Below, in pieces: positions 52,572 through 61,440 of a DNA stretch of 64,000 nucleotides. Under the pieces are notes generated by a model, which worked only from the letters and a program-made list of their open reading frames with translations, made no database searches and was not told where the DNA came from. The stretch's first letter is position 1; every line of letters begins with the position of its first letter. Made by a program: the position numbers and the translations under genes. This DNA is from DATENM01 sp045807725 (GTDB lineage: Bacteria; Acidobacteriota; Blastocatellia; UBA7656): assembly GCA_045807725.1 (NCBI GenBank), contig JBJMGV010000126.1, forward strand, positions 124,001 to 188,000, given 5' to 3'.

Positions 52572-54617
52572 ATGAAGACAGCCCGAATCAGCGAGCGGCC
52601 AAAGCGGAAGTCGCGCCCCGAAGCGGGCCGATGGCTTCGCGGCGCGGCCCGTGCGCCGCAGCGACATTTGATGATGGCCGTCGCGGTCGTCATCACCGTC
52701 GTCCTGGCCTGCTATGCCAACAGCCTGAGCAATGGCTTCGTCTTTGACGACAAATCGATCATCCTCGACAACCGGCTGCTGCGCAGCCTGGCGAATCTGC
52801 CGCGCCTGCTGGTCGCTTCCTATAGACCGTTGCGCGACATTTCTCACGCCCTCGATTTTGCGCTCTGGGGCGAGCGCGCCGCCGGGTTTCATCTGACCAA
52901 CCTCTTGATTCATCTCGGCAACTCGCTGCTGGTCTTTGCGCTGGTGCGGCGAATGATGGGTAGCCTTGTCCCTGCGCTGGTCGCCGCGCTGATATTCGCC
53001 GCGCACCCTTTACAGCCGGACGCAGTGGCTTATGTTTCAGGCCGCCGCGATGTGCTCTTCAGCCTCTTCTACCTCGCAGGCTTTCACTGCTACCTGACTT
53101 ACCGCTCGCGCCGGCGGCTGGCGTGGCTCGCGCTGTTCATTCTCTGCTGGGCGCTCAGCTTGCTGGCCAAAGAGATGGCCGCCACCCTGCCCGCCGTCGT
53201 CTTCATATGGAACTTTTGTGACGCCTATGAGCCGGGCAATGGCAATCGGCTGAAGCGTGGCTGGCGAGCGGCGCAGGCGGCGTGGCGGCGCGACCGCTGG
53301 CTCTACCTCACGATGGTCGCGGGGGCCGCCGTCTACGCCTGGTTTATGATCTTCGTCAAAGGCGGCTCGGTGCTGGCGCGTGATGGGTTCAAATACTGGG
53401 GCGGCTCGTTCGTCACCAACCTGTTGCTGGCGCTGCGCGTGCAAGCGTGGTACTTGAAGCAACTGGTCTGGCCGACGCCCTTCGTGCAGTACAAAGGGAC
53501 GTTCGCCATCGTCACCTCATTCTGGGATTGGCGCGTGATGGTGGCGATCTTTGCCGTCGGCGCGACGCTCGCAGGCGGCTTGTGGGCGCTCGACCGGCAC
53601 AGGCTGGCGGCCTTCGCCGTGCTGTCGTATTTCGTGATGCTGCTGCCGGTCAGCCAGATCGTCCCGCACCACGAGCTGACGGCGGACCATTACCTCTACC
53701 TGCCGATGATGAGCTTCGCGCTGCTGGTAGCAATAGTGAGCGAGCGACTTCAGGCGCGCGGCCCGAAAGCGATGCAGGTTACATATGCGACGCTGGCCAT
53801 CGTCGTGCTGGTGTTCGCGGCGATGACCATCTCGCGCAACCGTGTGTGGAAAGATGACCTGACGTTGTGGCAGACGAATTACCAGGAAGCGCCCGATTCG
53901 ATCCGCGCCGTATCGAGCCTGGCCAAAGCCTACGCGACCATCAACCCGGGCAGGGCCGAGGCGCTCTACCGGCGCTGCCTCGACGTAGACCCGACCTACG
54001 CGCCGGCCTATTATTCGCTGGCGCTGCTCTGTCGCAGCCGCGACAAGGCGCGCGAGGCCGAGGCGCTCATCCACGCCGGGCTGGCATTGCCCGACGAGCA
54101 GATTGCCACCGCCGCGCAAGGCGGCGCGCAAGACGTGCAGCCGTTCCGCGCGATGTTGACGACGGCGCTGGCGCTGACGCGGCTGAGCCAGGATGACCGG
54201 GCGCAGGGCGAGAATCTGTTGTGGCAAGCTATCGGTATGGACCCGCGCTCACCGCTGCCTTACGGCCTGCTGGTGAGCTTGTATCGTGACAGCGACAAGG
54301 AACGTGCGCTGGCCGTGCTCAAGCAACAGGCCGTCGCCTTCACCGACCGCCGCGAGCCGCTAGAGCAGATCATCGCCTTTCTCGCTGAGACGAAGCAGTA
54401 TGATGAAGCGCTCGTTTATCTCGGCCAACTGCGGCAGCTCGCGCCCAACGATTACTACGCCAGTCAGCAACTGAGCCGCGTCTACCGCGCGAAAGGCGAT
54501 TGCGCGCAAGCCTGGACGTACCTCGAAGAAGCACGCGCACTGACGAGGTCGGCGCAAGAGGAACGCGAGATGCAACGCTACGCGGGCGAATTGCAGCAGG
54601 ACTGCGGACGGCCCTGA
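52572..54617 (+). CDS. TPR-containing polytopic membrane protein (TMTC/GT-C-like)
   Basis: A 681-residue protein. About ten membrane helices (residues 35-420) carry the NGFVFDDKSII segment in the first loop and AAHPLQPDAVAYVSGRRD further on, both typical of TMTC-like putative O-mannosyltransferases. Residues 430-680 are soluble tetratricopeptide-type helices (ALYRRCLDVDPTYAPAYYSL, ALVYLGQLRQLAPNDYYAS). It may glycosylate exported proteins or glycans outside the membrane; the activity is an inference. The start is uncertain: the ATG at 52572 lacks a ribosome site, whereas a TTG at 52479 has GGAG seven bases upstream and would add 31 residues. Confidence 0.8.
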   Translation: MKTARISERPKRKSRPEAGRWLRGAARAPQRHLMMAVAVVITVVLACYANSLSNGFVFDDKSIILDNRLLRSLANLPRLLVASYRPLRDISHALDFALWGERAAGFHLTNLLIHLGNSLLVFALVRRMMGSLVPALVAALIFAAHPLQPDAVAYVSGRRDVLFSLFYLAGFHCYLTYRSRRRLAWLALFILCWALSLLAKEMAATLPAVVFIWNFCDAYEPGNGNRLKRGWRAAQAAWRRDRWLYLTMVAGAAVYAWFMIFVKGGSVLARDGFKYWGGSFVTNLLLALRVQAWYLKQLVWPTPFVQYKGTFAIVTSFWDWRVMVAIFAVGATLAGGLWALDRHRLAAFAVLSYFVMLLPVSQIVPHHELTADHYLYLPMMSFALLVAIVSERLQARGPKAMQVTYATLAIVVLVFAAMTISRNRVWKDDLTLWQTNYQEAPDSIRAVSSLAKAYATINPGRAEALYRRCLDVDPTYAPAYYSLALLCRSRDKAREAEALIHAGLALPDEQIATAAQGGAQDVQPFRAMLTTALALTRLSQDDRAQGENLLWQAIGMDPRSPLPYGLLVSLYRDSDKERALAVLKQQAVAFTDRREPLEQIIAFLAETKQYDEALVYLGQLRQLAPNDYYASQQLSRVYRAKGDCAQAWTYLEEARALTRSAQEEREMQRYAGELQQDCGRP

Positions 54618-54706
54618 ACCCCGAAGGATCAAGCGGCGTGCGACCAGCCTTCCAATAGAGATGAGAAACTGTTTCGCGGCCTCTGCCGCAGCGGCTGGTC
54701 AGATAT

Positions 54707-54935
54707 TAGAGCGTGTCTGAAAAGCCAAAGAAAGCCCTGAAGGGGCGCGATTCGACAGCCCAGGGCATCGCCCTGGGAGAGTAGATGCGGTGCAAATCGG
54801 TAAGCCCTGAAAGGGCGCAATAACCGATAACGTATTGCGCCCTTTCAGGGCTTGCGGAATGGTCGCTGGGTGTACCCAGCCCGTTGGGCTGGGCTATTGA
54901 ATCGCGCCCCTTCAGGGCTTTTCAGACACGCTCTA
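54707..54935. mobile_element. Miniature inverted-repeat element, copy B
   Basis: A 229-bp segment flanked by a 20-base inverted repeat TAGAGCGTGTCTGAAAAGCC (left 54707-54726; right its complement, ending 54935). Internally it matches copy A (25194-25478) in reverse orientation, including GCCCTGAAAGGGCGCAATAACCGAT-type and CCCAGCCCGTTGGGCTGGG segments. It has no coding capacity. It lies between convergent gene ends, as copy A does. Confidence 0.65.
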
Positions 54936-54987
54936 GCTTCTGCCATCAAGGCGTTGAGCCCTGCTTGCTCAAAATGCTGATCGAATG

Positions 54988-55170
54988 TTAAAGGTTGGTA
55001 GAAAAATCCTCTGGAGCGTTTATCTGAATAGCTCTTAGCTTGGACATAAGGCTTTGCTTGCGGCCCTGCTGTTTCGATTGAGTGAAGTCCTTGACTAATG
55101 AGTACAGCTCATCAAGGTCTTCGTCACTGATTCGATCAATCTCCGATTGGATCAATTCTTTGGTTGTCAT
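54988..55170 (-). CDS. Small antitoxin-like protein
   Basis: A 60-residue protein starting MTTKELIQSEIDRISDED, with an amphipathic helix followed by KSLMSKLRAIQINAPEDFS-like sequence. This pattern matches the small DUF2281-type proteins that often precede PIN or RelE toxins as antitoxins. Here no toxin frame follows, and the protein ends right after DFSTNL, where relatives usually continue by a few residues before the next gene. It may be an orphan or a truncated remnant beside the mobile element. I chose the ATG at 55170 because the longer frame (to 55239) overlaps the next gene. Confidence 0.55.
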   Translation of the reverse strand: MTTKELIQSEIDRISDEDLDELYSLVKDFTQSKQQGRKQSLMSKLRAIQINAPEDFSTNL

Positions 55171-55228
55171 ATGCGCCTTCTTCGCAGGCATTATAGCACA
55201 GGGAGATTCATCAGGTGTCGGCGGCGGT

Positions 55229-56149
55229 TTAACACACACTCGGCTTGATGGCTTCGCGGAAGAAACCCCACGCCCACCACATTGCGGCTAACAGGTAGGC
55301 CGGCCACAGCAGCAGGAAGAGCAGGAAAAGTCGGCTGTCGTGCCTCGCCAGCCAGGCGGCGGCGCGCGCCGTGCGCGCCAGCGGCAGCAGCGCAATGAGC
55401 GACGGGTGATCGAGCAGCACGCGGCCCGGCAAGTCGCCGCGTCGTCGCGCCACCGCCGACCAGCGGCCAAGCTGCACCTGATAGCCCAGCACCTCGCGCC
55501 AGCCCGTGCGGTTCAGGTGAGTGACTTCGATCAGCGGGTCGAACAGCAGGCGTTCGCCCGCCGCGTGCAGTTGCCAGTTCAGCAGCAAATCTTCGCTCAT
55601 CTCCATCGCTTCATCGAAGCCGCCGACGCGTTCAATCACATCGCGGCGATAGGCGATGATCGCGGTAGGCGCGTTCGTCACCAGTCGGCGCGGCGTGCTC
55701 GGCAGAAATTCTTTGAACTCGATTAAGTAGCCGATCAAGCCGCTCACGCTGCGTGGCGTGCCGTTGGCCAGCGCGCCGCCGACCGCTGCGTATGTCCCTT
55801 CATCGTGCCGCGCCAGCATTCGCTCGATCACATCGGGCCGCGCGATACAGTCCGAATCAATCATCAAACAGAAGCGGCCTTCAGTTGCACGCACACCGAT
55901 GTTGCGAGCCGCGCCGGCAAACGTTCTCGCGTCGAGGTGGACGAGCCGCACGCCGGGAAACTCGCGCGCGACAATCTGCGGCGTCTCATCGGTCGAGCTA
56001 TCAACGACGGTCACGTCAAAGCGGACGGTCGTGCGCTGATCAAGGATGGCGCGCAGACAACGGCGTATGGTGCGCGCCGAGTTGTAACAGGGAATGATGA
56101 CCGAGACGACCGGCGCGGCAGGTTGGTTTTGAGATTCGACTGGCGTCAT
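55229..56149 (-). CDS. GT2 glycosyltransferase with C-terminal membrane helix
   Basis: A 306-residue GT2 enzyme. VSVIIPCYNSARTI begins the nucleotide-binding half. VVDSSTDET and MIDSDCIARP are the acidic motifs, and MSEDLLLNWQ is the equivalent of the ED catalytic pair. Residues 270-300 form a membrane helix (RLFLLFLLLWPAYLLAAMWW), so the enzyme probably acts on lipid-linked sugars at the inner face of the membrane. The ATG at 56149 was chosen; the in-frame extension to 56218 runs over the divergent promoter region. It is divergent from the leaderless GT2 gene at 56231. Confidence 0.88.
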   Translation of the reverse strand: MTPVESQNQPAAPVVSVIIPCYNSARTIRRCLRAILDQRTTVRFDVTVVDSSTDETPQIVAREFPGVRLVHLDARTFAGAARNIGVRATEGRFCLMIDSDCIARPDVIERMLARHDEGTYAAVGGALANGTPRSVSGLIGYLIEFKEFLPSTPRRLVTNAPTAIIAYRRDVIERVGGFDEAMEMSEDLLLNWQLHAAGERLLFDPLIEVTHLNRTGWREVLGYQVQLGRWSAVARRRGDLPGRVLLDHPSLIALLPLARTARAAAWLARHDSRLFLLFLLLWPAYLLAAMWWAWGFFREAIKPSVC

Positions 56150-56194
56150 CACAGAGGCCAAAGATATACCTGCTGAAGCCTGAGCCGCGCAAGA

Positions 56195-56223
56195 TTGACA
56201 GCCGCTGCCCGGTTCCATACAGT
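56195..56223 (+). promoter_or_regulatory. Sigma-70-type promoter for a leaderless GT2 gene
   Basis: TTGACA at 56195-56200 and TACAGT at 56218-56223 are separated by exactly 17 bases. The ATG at 56231 lies eight bases after the -10 box, about where transcription would begin, so the mRNA is probably leaderless. No Shine-Dalgarno is present. Confidence 0.55.
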
Positions 56224-56230
56224 CTCGGCA

Positions 56231-57151
56231 ATGTTATCCGCGCCACAGGTCGCCATCATCATCATCAGCCACAACACGCGCGACCTGCTGCTTGATTGCC
56301 TGGCCTCTGTAATCGAAAGCACACAAGCCCGGCAGGTCGAATGCGTGGTCGTTGATAACGCCTCTACGGATGGCAGCGCCGACGCGGCCCTTGCCGCCTG
56401 CCCGCAAGTCACCGTCATCCGCAACGCTGAGAATCGAGGCTTTGCCGCCGCCTGCAATCAAGCGATTCGCCAAACCCACGCGCCGATGATTCTGTTATTG
56501 AACAGCGACGCGCGATTGAACGCCGAAGCGTTCGACGCGCTCACGAGTTGTCTGCTTGAGCACGAACGATGCGCCGCAGCGGGATGTCGCGTGGTCAACG
56601 ATCAAGGCGTCGCCTATAGCGCCAGAAACTTTCTCACGCCCTTCAATCAAGCTCTCGAACTACTCAGCGTTAAACTTGGCAGGCGGTGGCGACGCACACA
56701 TCATTTGCAGCTCGACCGGCGCGGCGTCGATTGCAGCGTGGATTGGTTAGAAGGCGCGTGTTTGATGCTGCGGCGCAAGGCGATGGACGAAGCCGGCGTC
56801 TTTGATGAAGCGTTCTTTATGTACTCGGAAGACGAAGACCTGTGCTTTCGTCTGCGGCAGCGTGGCTGGACGGTCTGCTTTTCGGCGCAGGCCGAAGTCT
56901 GGCATCGCGGCGGCGCGTCGAGCGCGCACAACGCAGGCGAGATGCTCGTTCACTTTTACGCCAGCCAGATGCGCTTTCTGCTCAAGCACAGGGGCCGCGC
57001 CTCGGCGGCGCTCTATCGCTTCGTGATGAGGGTGACGCTGGCGCTGAAGCTATGCTTGAGACCGCGCCGCGCTGGCGGCGAGATGAGCGAGCGATTGCGG
57101 GCGCTGCGGCAGGCCGCCGCCTTAGTCCGAGCAACGCATCAAAGCGAGTGA
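56231..57151 (+). CDS. GT2 glycosyltransferase (rhamnosyltransferase-like)
   Basis: A 306-residue GT2 enzyme of the WbbL-like type: VAIIIISHNTRDLLLDCL at the start, VVVDNASTDGS, GFAAACNQAI, LLLNSDARLN (DxD region), a WLEGACLMLRRKAMDEAGVFDE acceptor loop and YSEDEDLCFRLRQRGW. This set is usual in enzymes that add the first deoxyhexose or branch sugars to surface glycans. The last 13 bases overlap the convergent GT4 gene. I chose the start by the promoter position and by the alignment-like onset of the GT2 fold. Confidence 0.88.
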   Translation: MLSAPQVAIIIISHNTRDLLLDCLASVIESTQARQVECVVVDNASTDGSADAALAACPQVTVIRNAENRGFAAACNQAIRQTHAPMILLLNSDARLNAEAFDALTSCLLEHERCAAAGCRVVNDQGVAYSARNFLTPFNQALELLSVKLGRRWRRTHHLQLDRRGVDCSVDWLEGACLMLRRKAMDEAGVFDEAFFMYSEDEDLCFRLRQRGWTVCFSAQAEVWHRGGASSAHNAGEMLVHFYASQMRFLLKHRGRASAALYRFVMRVTLALKLCLRPRRAGGEMSERLRALRQAAALVRATHQSE

Positions 57152-58272
57152 CTGAATGCAGGCGACGCGCTGAAACCGTCTCGCGCCGCTGTTTCAAGAA
57201 TTTCAATTAGCCTGCAGTGCGGCTCGGCGGCGACCGCTTCGCGCAGATTAGCGGCGAAGGTCGGGCCGAGTCGCTGTGTAAAGTAATTTACAATCTGTGC
57301 CGCGAGCGCGTCGGCGTCGCCGGCTGGAAAGAGCAGCCCCGTGCGGTTGTCGGCGACGACTTCAGCCAGCCCGCCGGCGGTCGAAACGATCACCGGCAGC
57401 GCGTTGGCCAGGGCGATCTGCGCGACGCCGCTCGAACTGCCGCTCAGGTATGGCAGCACCAGCGCGTCGGCCTGCGCGAAGATGCCGGCCACCTCTTCAT
57501 TCGCCACATATCGACTATCTATACGAACGTGTTGCTCGATGCCAAGTTCATCAATGAGCCGCCGGTATCGCTCGATTGAATCATAAAACTCGCCGACAAC
57601 GAGCAGCTCGCAATCGACCTTTTCGAGCACTCTCGGCAGAGCGCGCAGCAGCACGTCGAGTCCCTTGTAGCGTCGCACCTTGCCGAAGAACAACAGCCGC
57701 CGCCCGTCACGCGCGGGCGCAGTCGAGCCGGCAAACTCGTCGAGCCGGGGGAGCGGCGACACGCGAATGCGGCGACCGCTCACGATGCCGGCGAGCTTCT
57801 TCTGATCGGCGAGCGAGTGCGTGATAAACGCGTCAACCGGCGCGAAGGCGAAGCGCAAAAGGCGGCGGTCGAGCGGGCTGCCTTCGTGCGGGAAGACGTT
57901 GTGACATTCGACGATCTGGCGCAGGCCGCCGCGCTTGAAGGCGCGCGCGAGCATCCCCGTCATCGGGCCGAAGAACGGCTGCCACCATTCAAACACGACG
58001 ACATCGGGCGCAAAGGCTTTTGTAGCGCGAATCGCTTTTCGCCACGTCGCCACCGAGAGCGGCGCGAGCAGAGGCAACGCCTCGGCATCGAACCTGAGCC
58101 GGCTTGCGTCCTGCTGAGTGGTCCCCGGAAATAGCAGACTTGGATAGAGGCGGCGGAATGAGATGACCTGCACATCGTGGCCGCGCGCCATCAGTTGTTG
58201 GCGCAGCCAGTAGGTGTGATGGGCGATGCCGCCTCTGAGCGGATAGGCCGGGCCGATGATCGTGACTCTCAT
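57139..58272 (-). CDS. GT4 glycosyltransferase
   Basis: A 377-residue GT-B enzyme of family GT4. The N-terminal domain shows GPAYPLRGGIAHHTYWL and ECHNVFPHEGS, and the C-terminal domain LLFFGKVRRYKGLDVLL with YLSGSSSGVAQIALANALPVI in place of the usual E-x7-E (the first Glu is a Gly/Ser-rich loop here, with later Glu in GGLAEVV). It probably transfers a sugar from a nucleotide donor in the cytoplasm. The ATG at 58272 overlaps the stop of the GtrB-like gene as ATGA, and the two are clearly one unit. Confidence 0.88.
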   Translation of the reverse strand: MRVTIIGPAYPLRGGIAHHTYWLRQQLMARGHDVQVISFRRLYPSLLFPGTTQQDASRLRFDAEALPLLAPLSVATWRKAIRATKAFAPDVVVFEWWQPFFGPMTGMLARAFKRGGLRQIVECHNVFPHEGSPLDRRLLRFAFAPVDAFITHSLADQKKLAGIVSGRRIRVSPLPRLDEFAGSTAPARDGRRLLFFGKVRRYKGLDVLLRALPRVLEKVDCELLVVGEFYDSIERYRRLIDELGIEQHVRIDSRYVANEEVAGIFAQADALVLPYLSGSSSGVAQIALANALPVIVSTAGGLAEVVADNRTGLLFPAGDADALAAQIVNYFTQRLGPTFAANLREAVAAEPHCRLIEILETAARDGFSASPAFSHSL

Positions 58273-59285
58273 CGCTTGGCGTCTCTGGCGCGCAACGCGG
58301 CGCGGCTTTCGGCATCGGCGCGGTCGCCGCTGGTTTCGACAATCGAGTAATCGTTTTCGCGGCGGTACGAGAAGGCAATCATCTCCGCGAGCAGGCCGAA
58401 GAGAATGAACTGCACGCCGATGATAATGAAGAGTGTGCCGATAATCAGCACAGGGCGGTTGGTCAACCACTGATTGAAGAAGACGCGGCCAACGATGAGG
58501 TAGGTATCGATGGCCGTGCCGATGGCGCTCAGCAGCAGCCCCATCACGCCGAAGAAGTGGAGCGGGCGATTCGTGTAGCGCGTCATTAAAATCACCGTCA
58601 GCAGACTGAAGAAGCCGCCGAAGATGCGCTCGAAACCATAACGCGATTTGCCATACTCGCGGCGCGCGTGTTCGACGCGGACTTCACCGAGCCGGAAGCC
58701 GCGATAGCTCGCCAGCACCGGGATGAAGCGATGGCGCTCGCCATAGACCATCACTTCGTCGAGCACTTCGCGGCGGTAACATTTCATGCCGCAGTTGATG
58801 TCGTGCAGCCGCACGCCGGTCAGCCAGCCGGTGACGCGATTGTAGACGAGCGAAGCGGCGCGGCGCGCGAGACGGTCTTTGCGGCGATAGCGCCAGCCGG
58901 CCACCAGATCATAGCCGTCGCGCAGCTTGTCGATGAGCAGCGCCAGTTGTTCGGGCTGATCTTGCAGGTCGGCGTCGAGCGTGGCAATGACGCCGAAGCG
59001 AGCGTGTTGGAAGCCTGCGGCGAGCGCCGCCGACTTGCCGAAATTTCGCCGGAAGCGTACATAGCGGACGTGCGCGTCGGCCTCGGCCAGCGCCTTGATC
59101 TGCTCCAATGAGCCGTCCGTGCTGCCGTCATCAACGAAGATGATCTCGTAAGCAGTGACCAGCGGCGCAAGCGTTCGCGTCAGCCGCTCGTGCAGCGCGT
59201 CGAGCGTGGGCCGCTCGTTGAGCAGCGGGATGACGATGGAAATCGCGGTCACACGGTCAGGTGATTTGTTCTTCGTTTGGGTCAT
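58269..59285 (-). CDS. Membrane GT2 polyprenyl-phosphate glycosyltransferase (GtrB/DPM1-like)
   Basis: A 338-residue protein with a GT2 domain (SIVIPLLNERPTLDAL, FVDDGSTDGS, TLDADLQDQPE, NCGMKCYRREVLDE) and two C-terminal membrane helices (about residues 230-255 and 275-300). This layout is that of GtrB/DPM1-like enzymes, which load glucose or another sugar on undecaprenyl phosphate for later transfer outside. The TLDADLQDQPE motif holds the DxD metal site. It is divergent from the ABC exporter genes at 59553. Confidence 0.9.
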   Translation of the reverse strand: MTQTKNKSPDRVTAISIVIPLLNERPTLDALHERLTRTLAPLVTAYEIIFVDDGSTDGSLEQIKALAEADAHVRYVRFRRNFGKSAALAAGFQHARFGVIATLDADLQDQPEQLALLIDKLRDGYDLVAGWRYRRKDRLARRAASLVYNRVTGWLTGVRLHDINCGMKCYRREVLDEVMVYGERHRFIPVLASYRGFRLGEVRVEHARREYGKSRYGFERIFGGFFSLLTVILMTRYTNRPLHFFGVMGLLLSAIGTAIDTYLIVGRVFFNQWLTNRPVLIIGTLFIIIGVQFILFGLLAEMIAFSYRRENDYSIVETSGDRADAESRAALRARDAKR

Positions 59286-59421
59286 AACGTTGGACGGCGG
59301 CGCTGGGAAGAGTCGCCGCGCTGCGTGCCATACGATATAGCCTCAATGATTGAATTACAAATTCAAATCAACTCGGATTGAACTCAATATGTGAAATGTG
59401 GATGAAGGAGGCAGAGGCTCG

Positions 59422-59451
59422 TTGACAATTCAGAATGACCGCCACTACACT
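59422..59451 (+). promoter_or_regulatory. Sigma-70-type promoter upstream of the ABC exporter genes
   Basis: TTGACA at 59422-59427 and TACACT at 59446-59451, with an 18-base spacer, about 100 bases before the permease start. It is a near-consensus pair in the divergent gap 59286-59552. Confidence 0.5.
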
Positions 59452-59552
59452 CATCAGCGCTTCGGGCTGGCGACGGATGGAATCGGATGCGCGCCGGCCC
59501 ACAACAGCAGGGCAGTCCCGGCCCCGAAACCTGAAAGGTCTCCGCTCTTATT

Positions 59553-60491
59553 ATGAATGCAGTCGGACACGAGATCACCGGCGACATCGATGCTGGCCAC
59601 CTCGTCGGCAAGACGCTTGCCGATGCGGCAGAGGCTGACGGCGCGGCCCGTTCGCCATCGCGCGACCTGCCCGTGCGTCCGCTCGTCGTCATCGAAGGCG
59701 GGCGCGGGCGCGTGCCGCTCGATGTTCCGCACCTCTGGAGTTACCGCGAACTGCTCTACTTCCTGGTCTGGCGCGACATCAAAGTGCGCTACAAGCAGAC
59801 GGCGCTGGGCGCGCTGTGGGCCATCCTGCAACCGCTGGTGACGATGATCATCTTCGCTTACTTCTTCGGTAAGCTGGCAAAAGTGCCGACCGACGGCGTG
59901 CCTTATCCGATCTTTTTCTACACGGGATTGCTGCTGTGGACTTACCTGTCGAACGCGATAACGGCGGGGGCCAACAGCCTGATCGGCAACACCAACCTGA
60001 TCACGAAAGTCTACTTCCCGCGCCTGATCATCCCGGCGGCGGCGGTCGGCGCGGGGCTGGTCGATTTCGCCATCGCTTCGGTTCTGCTCGTGGGATTGCT
60101 GGTCTATTACGACTTCGCGGTGACGTGGCGTTACCTGATGCTCGTGCCGCTGGTGTCGCTGACGACGCTGTTGGCGCTGGGCGTGTCGGTGTGGCTGGCG
60201 GCGATGAACGTGCGCTACCGCGACGTGCGTTACGCGCTGCCGTTCGTGATTCAGGTGTGGCTGTTCATTTCGCCGATCATCTACCCGTCGAGCCTGGTTC
60301 CGCAGGAATGGCGCTGGATGATGATCCTCAATCCGGTGACGGGCATCATCGAAGGCTTCCGCGCGACGCTGCTCGGCACGGCCTATCACTGGCCGGCGCT
60401 CACCTACTCGGCGCTCGTGACCGTGCTGCTGCTCGGTTATGCGTCGTACACGTTCCGCCGCATGGAGCTGCACTTTGCCGAGTTCATTTAA
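59553..60491 (+). CDS. wzm: Polysaccharide ABC exporter permease (Wzm-type)
   Basis: A 312-residue ABC-2 permease. A 45-residue soluble N-terminus is followed by RELLYFLVWRDIKVRYKQT, the usual interface helix, and six membrane helices (from about residue 85). The conserved GALWAILQPL and NPVTGIIEGFR segments are those of polysaccharide exporters such as Wzm and TagG. With the Wzt-type ATPase it exports a lipid-linked glycan across the inner membrane. It is separated from the ATPase gene by a 108-base gap containing a palindromic repeat. The symbol is by similarity of type. Confidence 0.92.
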   Translation: MNAVGHEITGDIDAGHLVGKTLADAAEADGAARSPSRDLPVRPLVVIEGGRGRVPLDVPHLWSYRELLYFLVWRDIKVRYKQTALGALWAILQPLVTMIIFAYFFGKLAKVPTDGVPYPIFFYTGLLLWTYLSNAITAGANSLIGNTNLITKVYFPRLIIPAAAVGAGLVDFAIASVLLVGLLVYYDFAVTWRYLMLVPLVSLTTLLALGVSVWLAAMNVRYRDVRYALPFVIQVWLFISPIIYPSSLVPQEWRWMMILNPVTGIIEGFRATLLGTAYHWPALTYSALVTVLLLGYASYTFRRMELHFAEFI

Positions 60492-60509
60492 GCCAGAGGG
60501 GCAAAGAAT

Positions 60510-60580
60510 GGCCACAGAGGCACAAAGACACAGAGCATTTTCATGAAGTTTTCTCTCTGTGCCTCCGCGCCTCTGTGGCC
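60510..60580. repeat. GGCCACAGAGGC inverted repeat between exporter genes
   Basis: GGCCACAGAGGC (60510-60521) pairs with GCCTCTGTGGCC (60569-60580), and further in CACAGAG pairs with CTCTGTG, around a loop of about 15 bases. It lies in the 108-base gap between wzm and wzt and resembles a common dispersed repeat. Confidence 0.7.
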
Positions 60581-60599
60581 AATCCGGTGATTTCAAATC

Positions 60600-61391
60600 G
60601 TGCGACCAATCATTCGCGTAGAAAATCTGAGCAAGCAGTTTCGCATCAACGGCGAGCGGCCCGGCGTGCGCTACGACACGTTGCGCGAATCGCTGGCGCG
60701 GGCCGCGCAATCGCCGCTGGCGCGGTGGCGTGGCAATGGCAAGCCGGCGACCGAGACGATCTGGGCGTTGAAGGACGTGAGCTTCGACGTGATGCCCGGC
60801 GAAGTCATGGGCATCGTCGGCCCGAACGGCGCGGGCAAATCGACGCTGCTCTCAATCCTGACGCGAATCATCGAACCGACCAGCGGGCGGGCCGAGCTTT
60901 ATGGCCGCGTCGCCAGCCTGCTCGAAGTCGGCACAGGCTTTCATCCCGACTTGAGCGGCAGAGAGAACATCTATTTGAATGGCGCGGTGCTCGGCTTGAA
61001 GCGGCGCGAGATCAGCGCGCGCTTTGACGAGATCGTCGCCTTCGCCGAAGTCGAACGTTTCATCGACACGCCGGTCAAACGCTATTCGAGCGGTATGTAC
61101 GTGCGGCTGGCGTTTGCCGTCGCCGCCCACCTCGACCCCGACATTCTCATCGTTGACGAAGTGCTCGCCGTCGGCGACGCCAGCTTTCAGCAGAAGTGTC
61201 TGGGCAAGATGGACGATGTCAGTCACAGCGGCAGGACGATTCTGTTCGTCACGCACAGCCTCGGAATGATCACTCACCTGTGCCAGCGAGCCATTCTACT
61301 ACAGAGCGGCCAGATTAAGATGATCGGCGCGGCGGCGGCGGTCGTTGACCGTTACAACGCGACGTGGCCCGACGGGCAGAGCGAATTGTGA
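60600..61391 (+). CDS. wzt: Polysaccharide ABC exporter ATPase (Wzt-type, short form)
   Basis: A 263-residue ABC ATPase: Walker A GPNGAGKST, Q-loop region GFHPDLSGRENIYLNG, signature YSSGMYVRLAF and Walker B PDILIVDEVLAVGD, all typical of Wzt/TagH-type exporters. It ends soon after the nucleotide-binding domain and therefore lacks the C-terminal carbohydrate-binding domain of long Wzt proteins. The glycan may thus be exported without the end-cap recognition known for long forms. The start is GTG; no other start gives a complete N-terminus. It partners the permease encoded just upstream. Confidence 0.92.
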   Translation: MRPIIRVENLSKQFRINGERPGVRYDTLRESLARAAQSPLARWRGNGKPATETIWALKDVSFDVMPGEVMGIVGPNGAGKSTLLSILTRIIEPTSGRAELYGRVASLLEVGTGFHPDLSGRENIYLNGAVLGLKRREISARFDEIVAFAEVERFIDTPVKRYSSGMYVRLAFAVAAHLDPDILIVDEVLAVGDASFQQKCLGKMDDVSHSGRTILFVTHSLGMITHLCQRAILLQSGQIKMIGAAAAVVDRYNATWPDGQSEL

Positions 61392-61440
61392 CGGCTGTTT
61401 CGACGCGGGCTGATTGTACAGGGTGGGCGGGCGACGGCGA

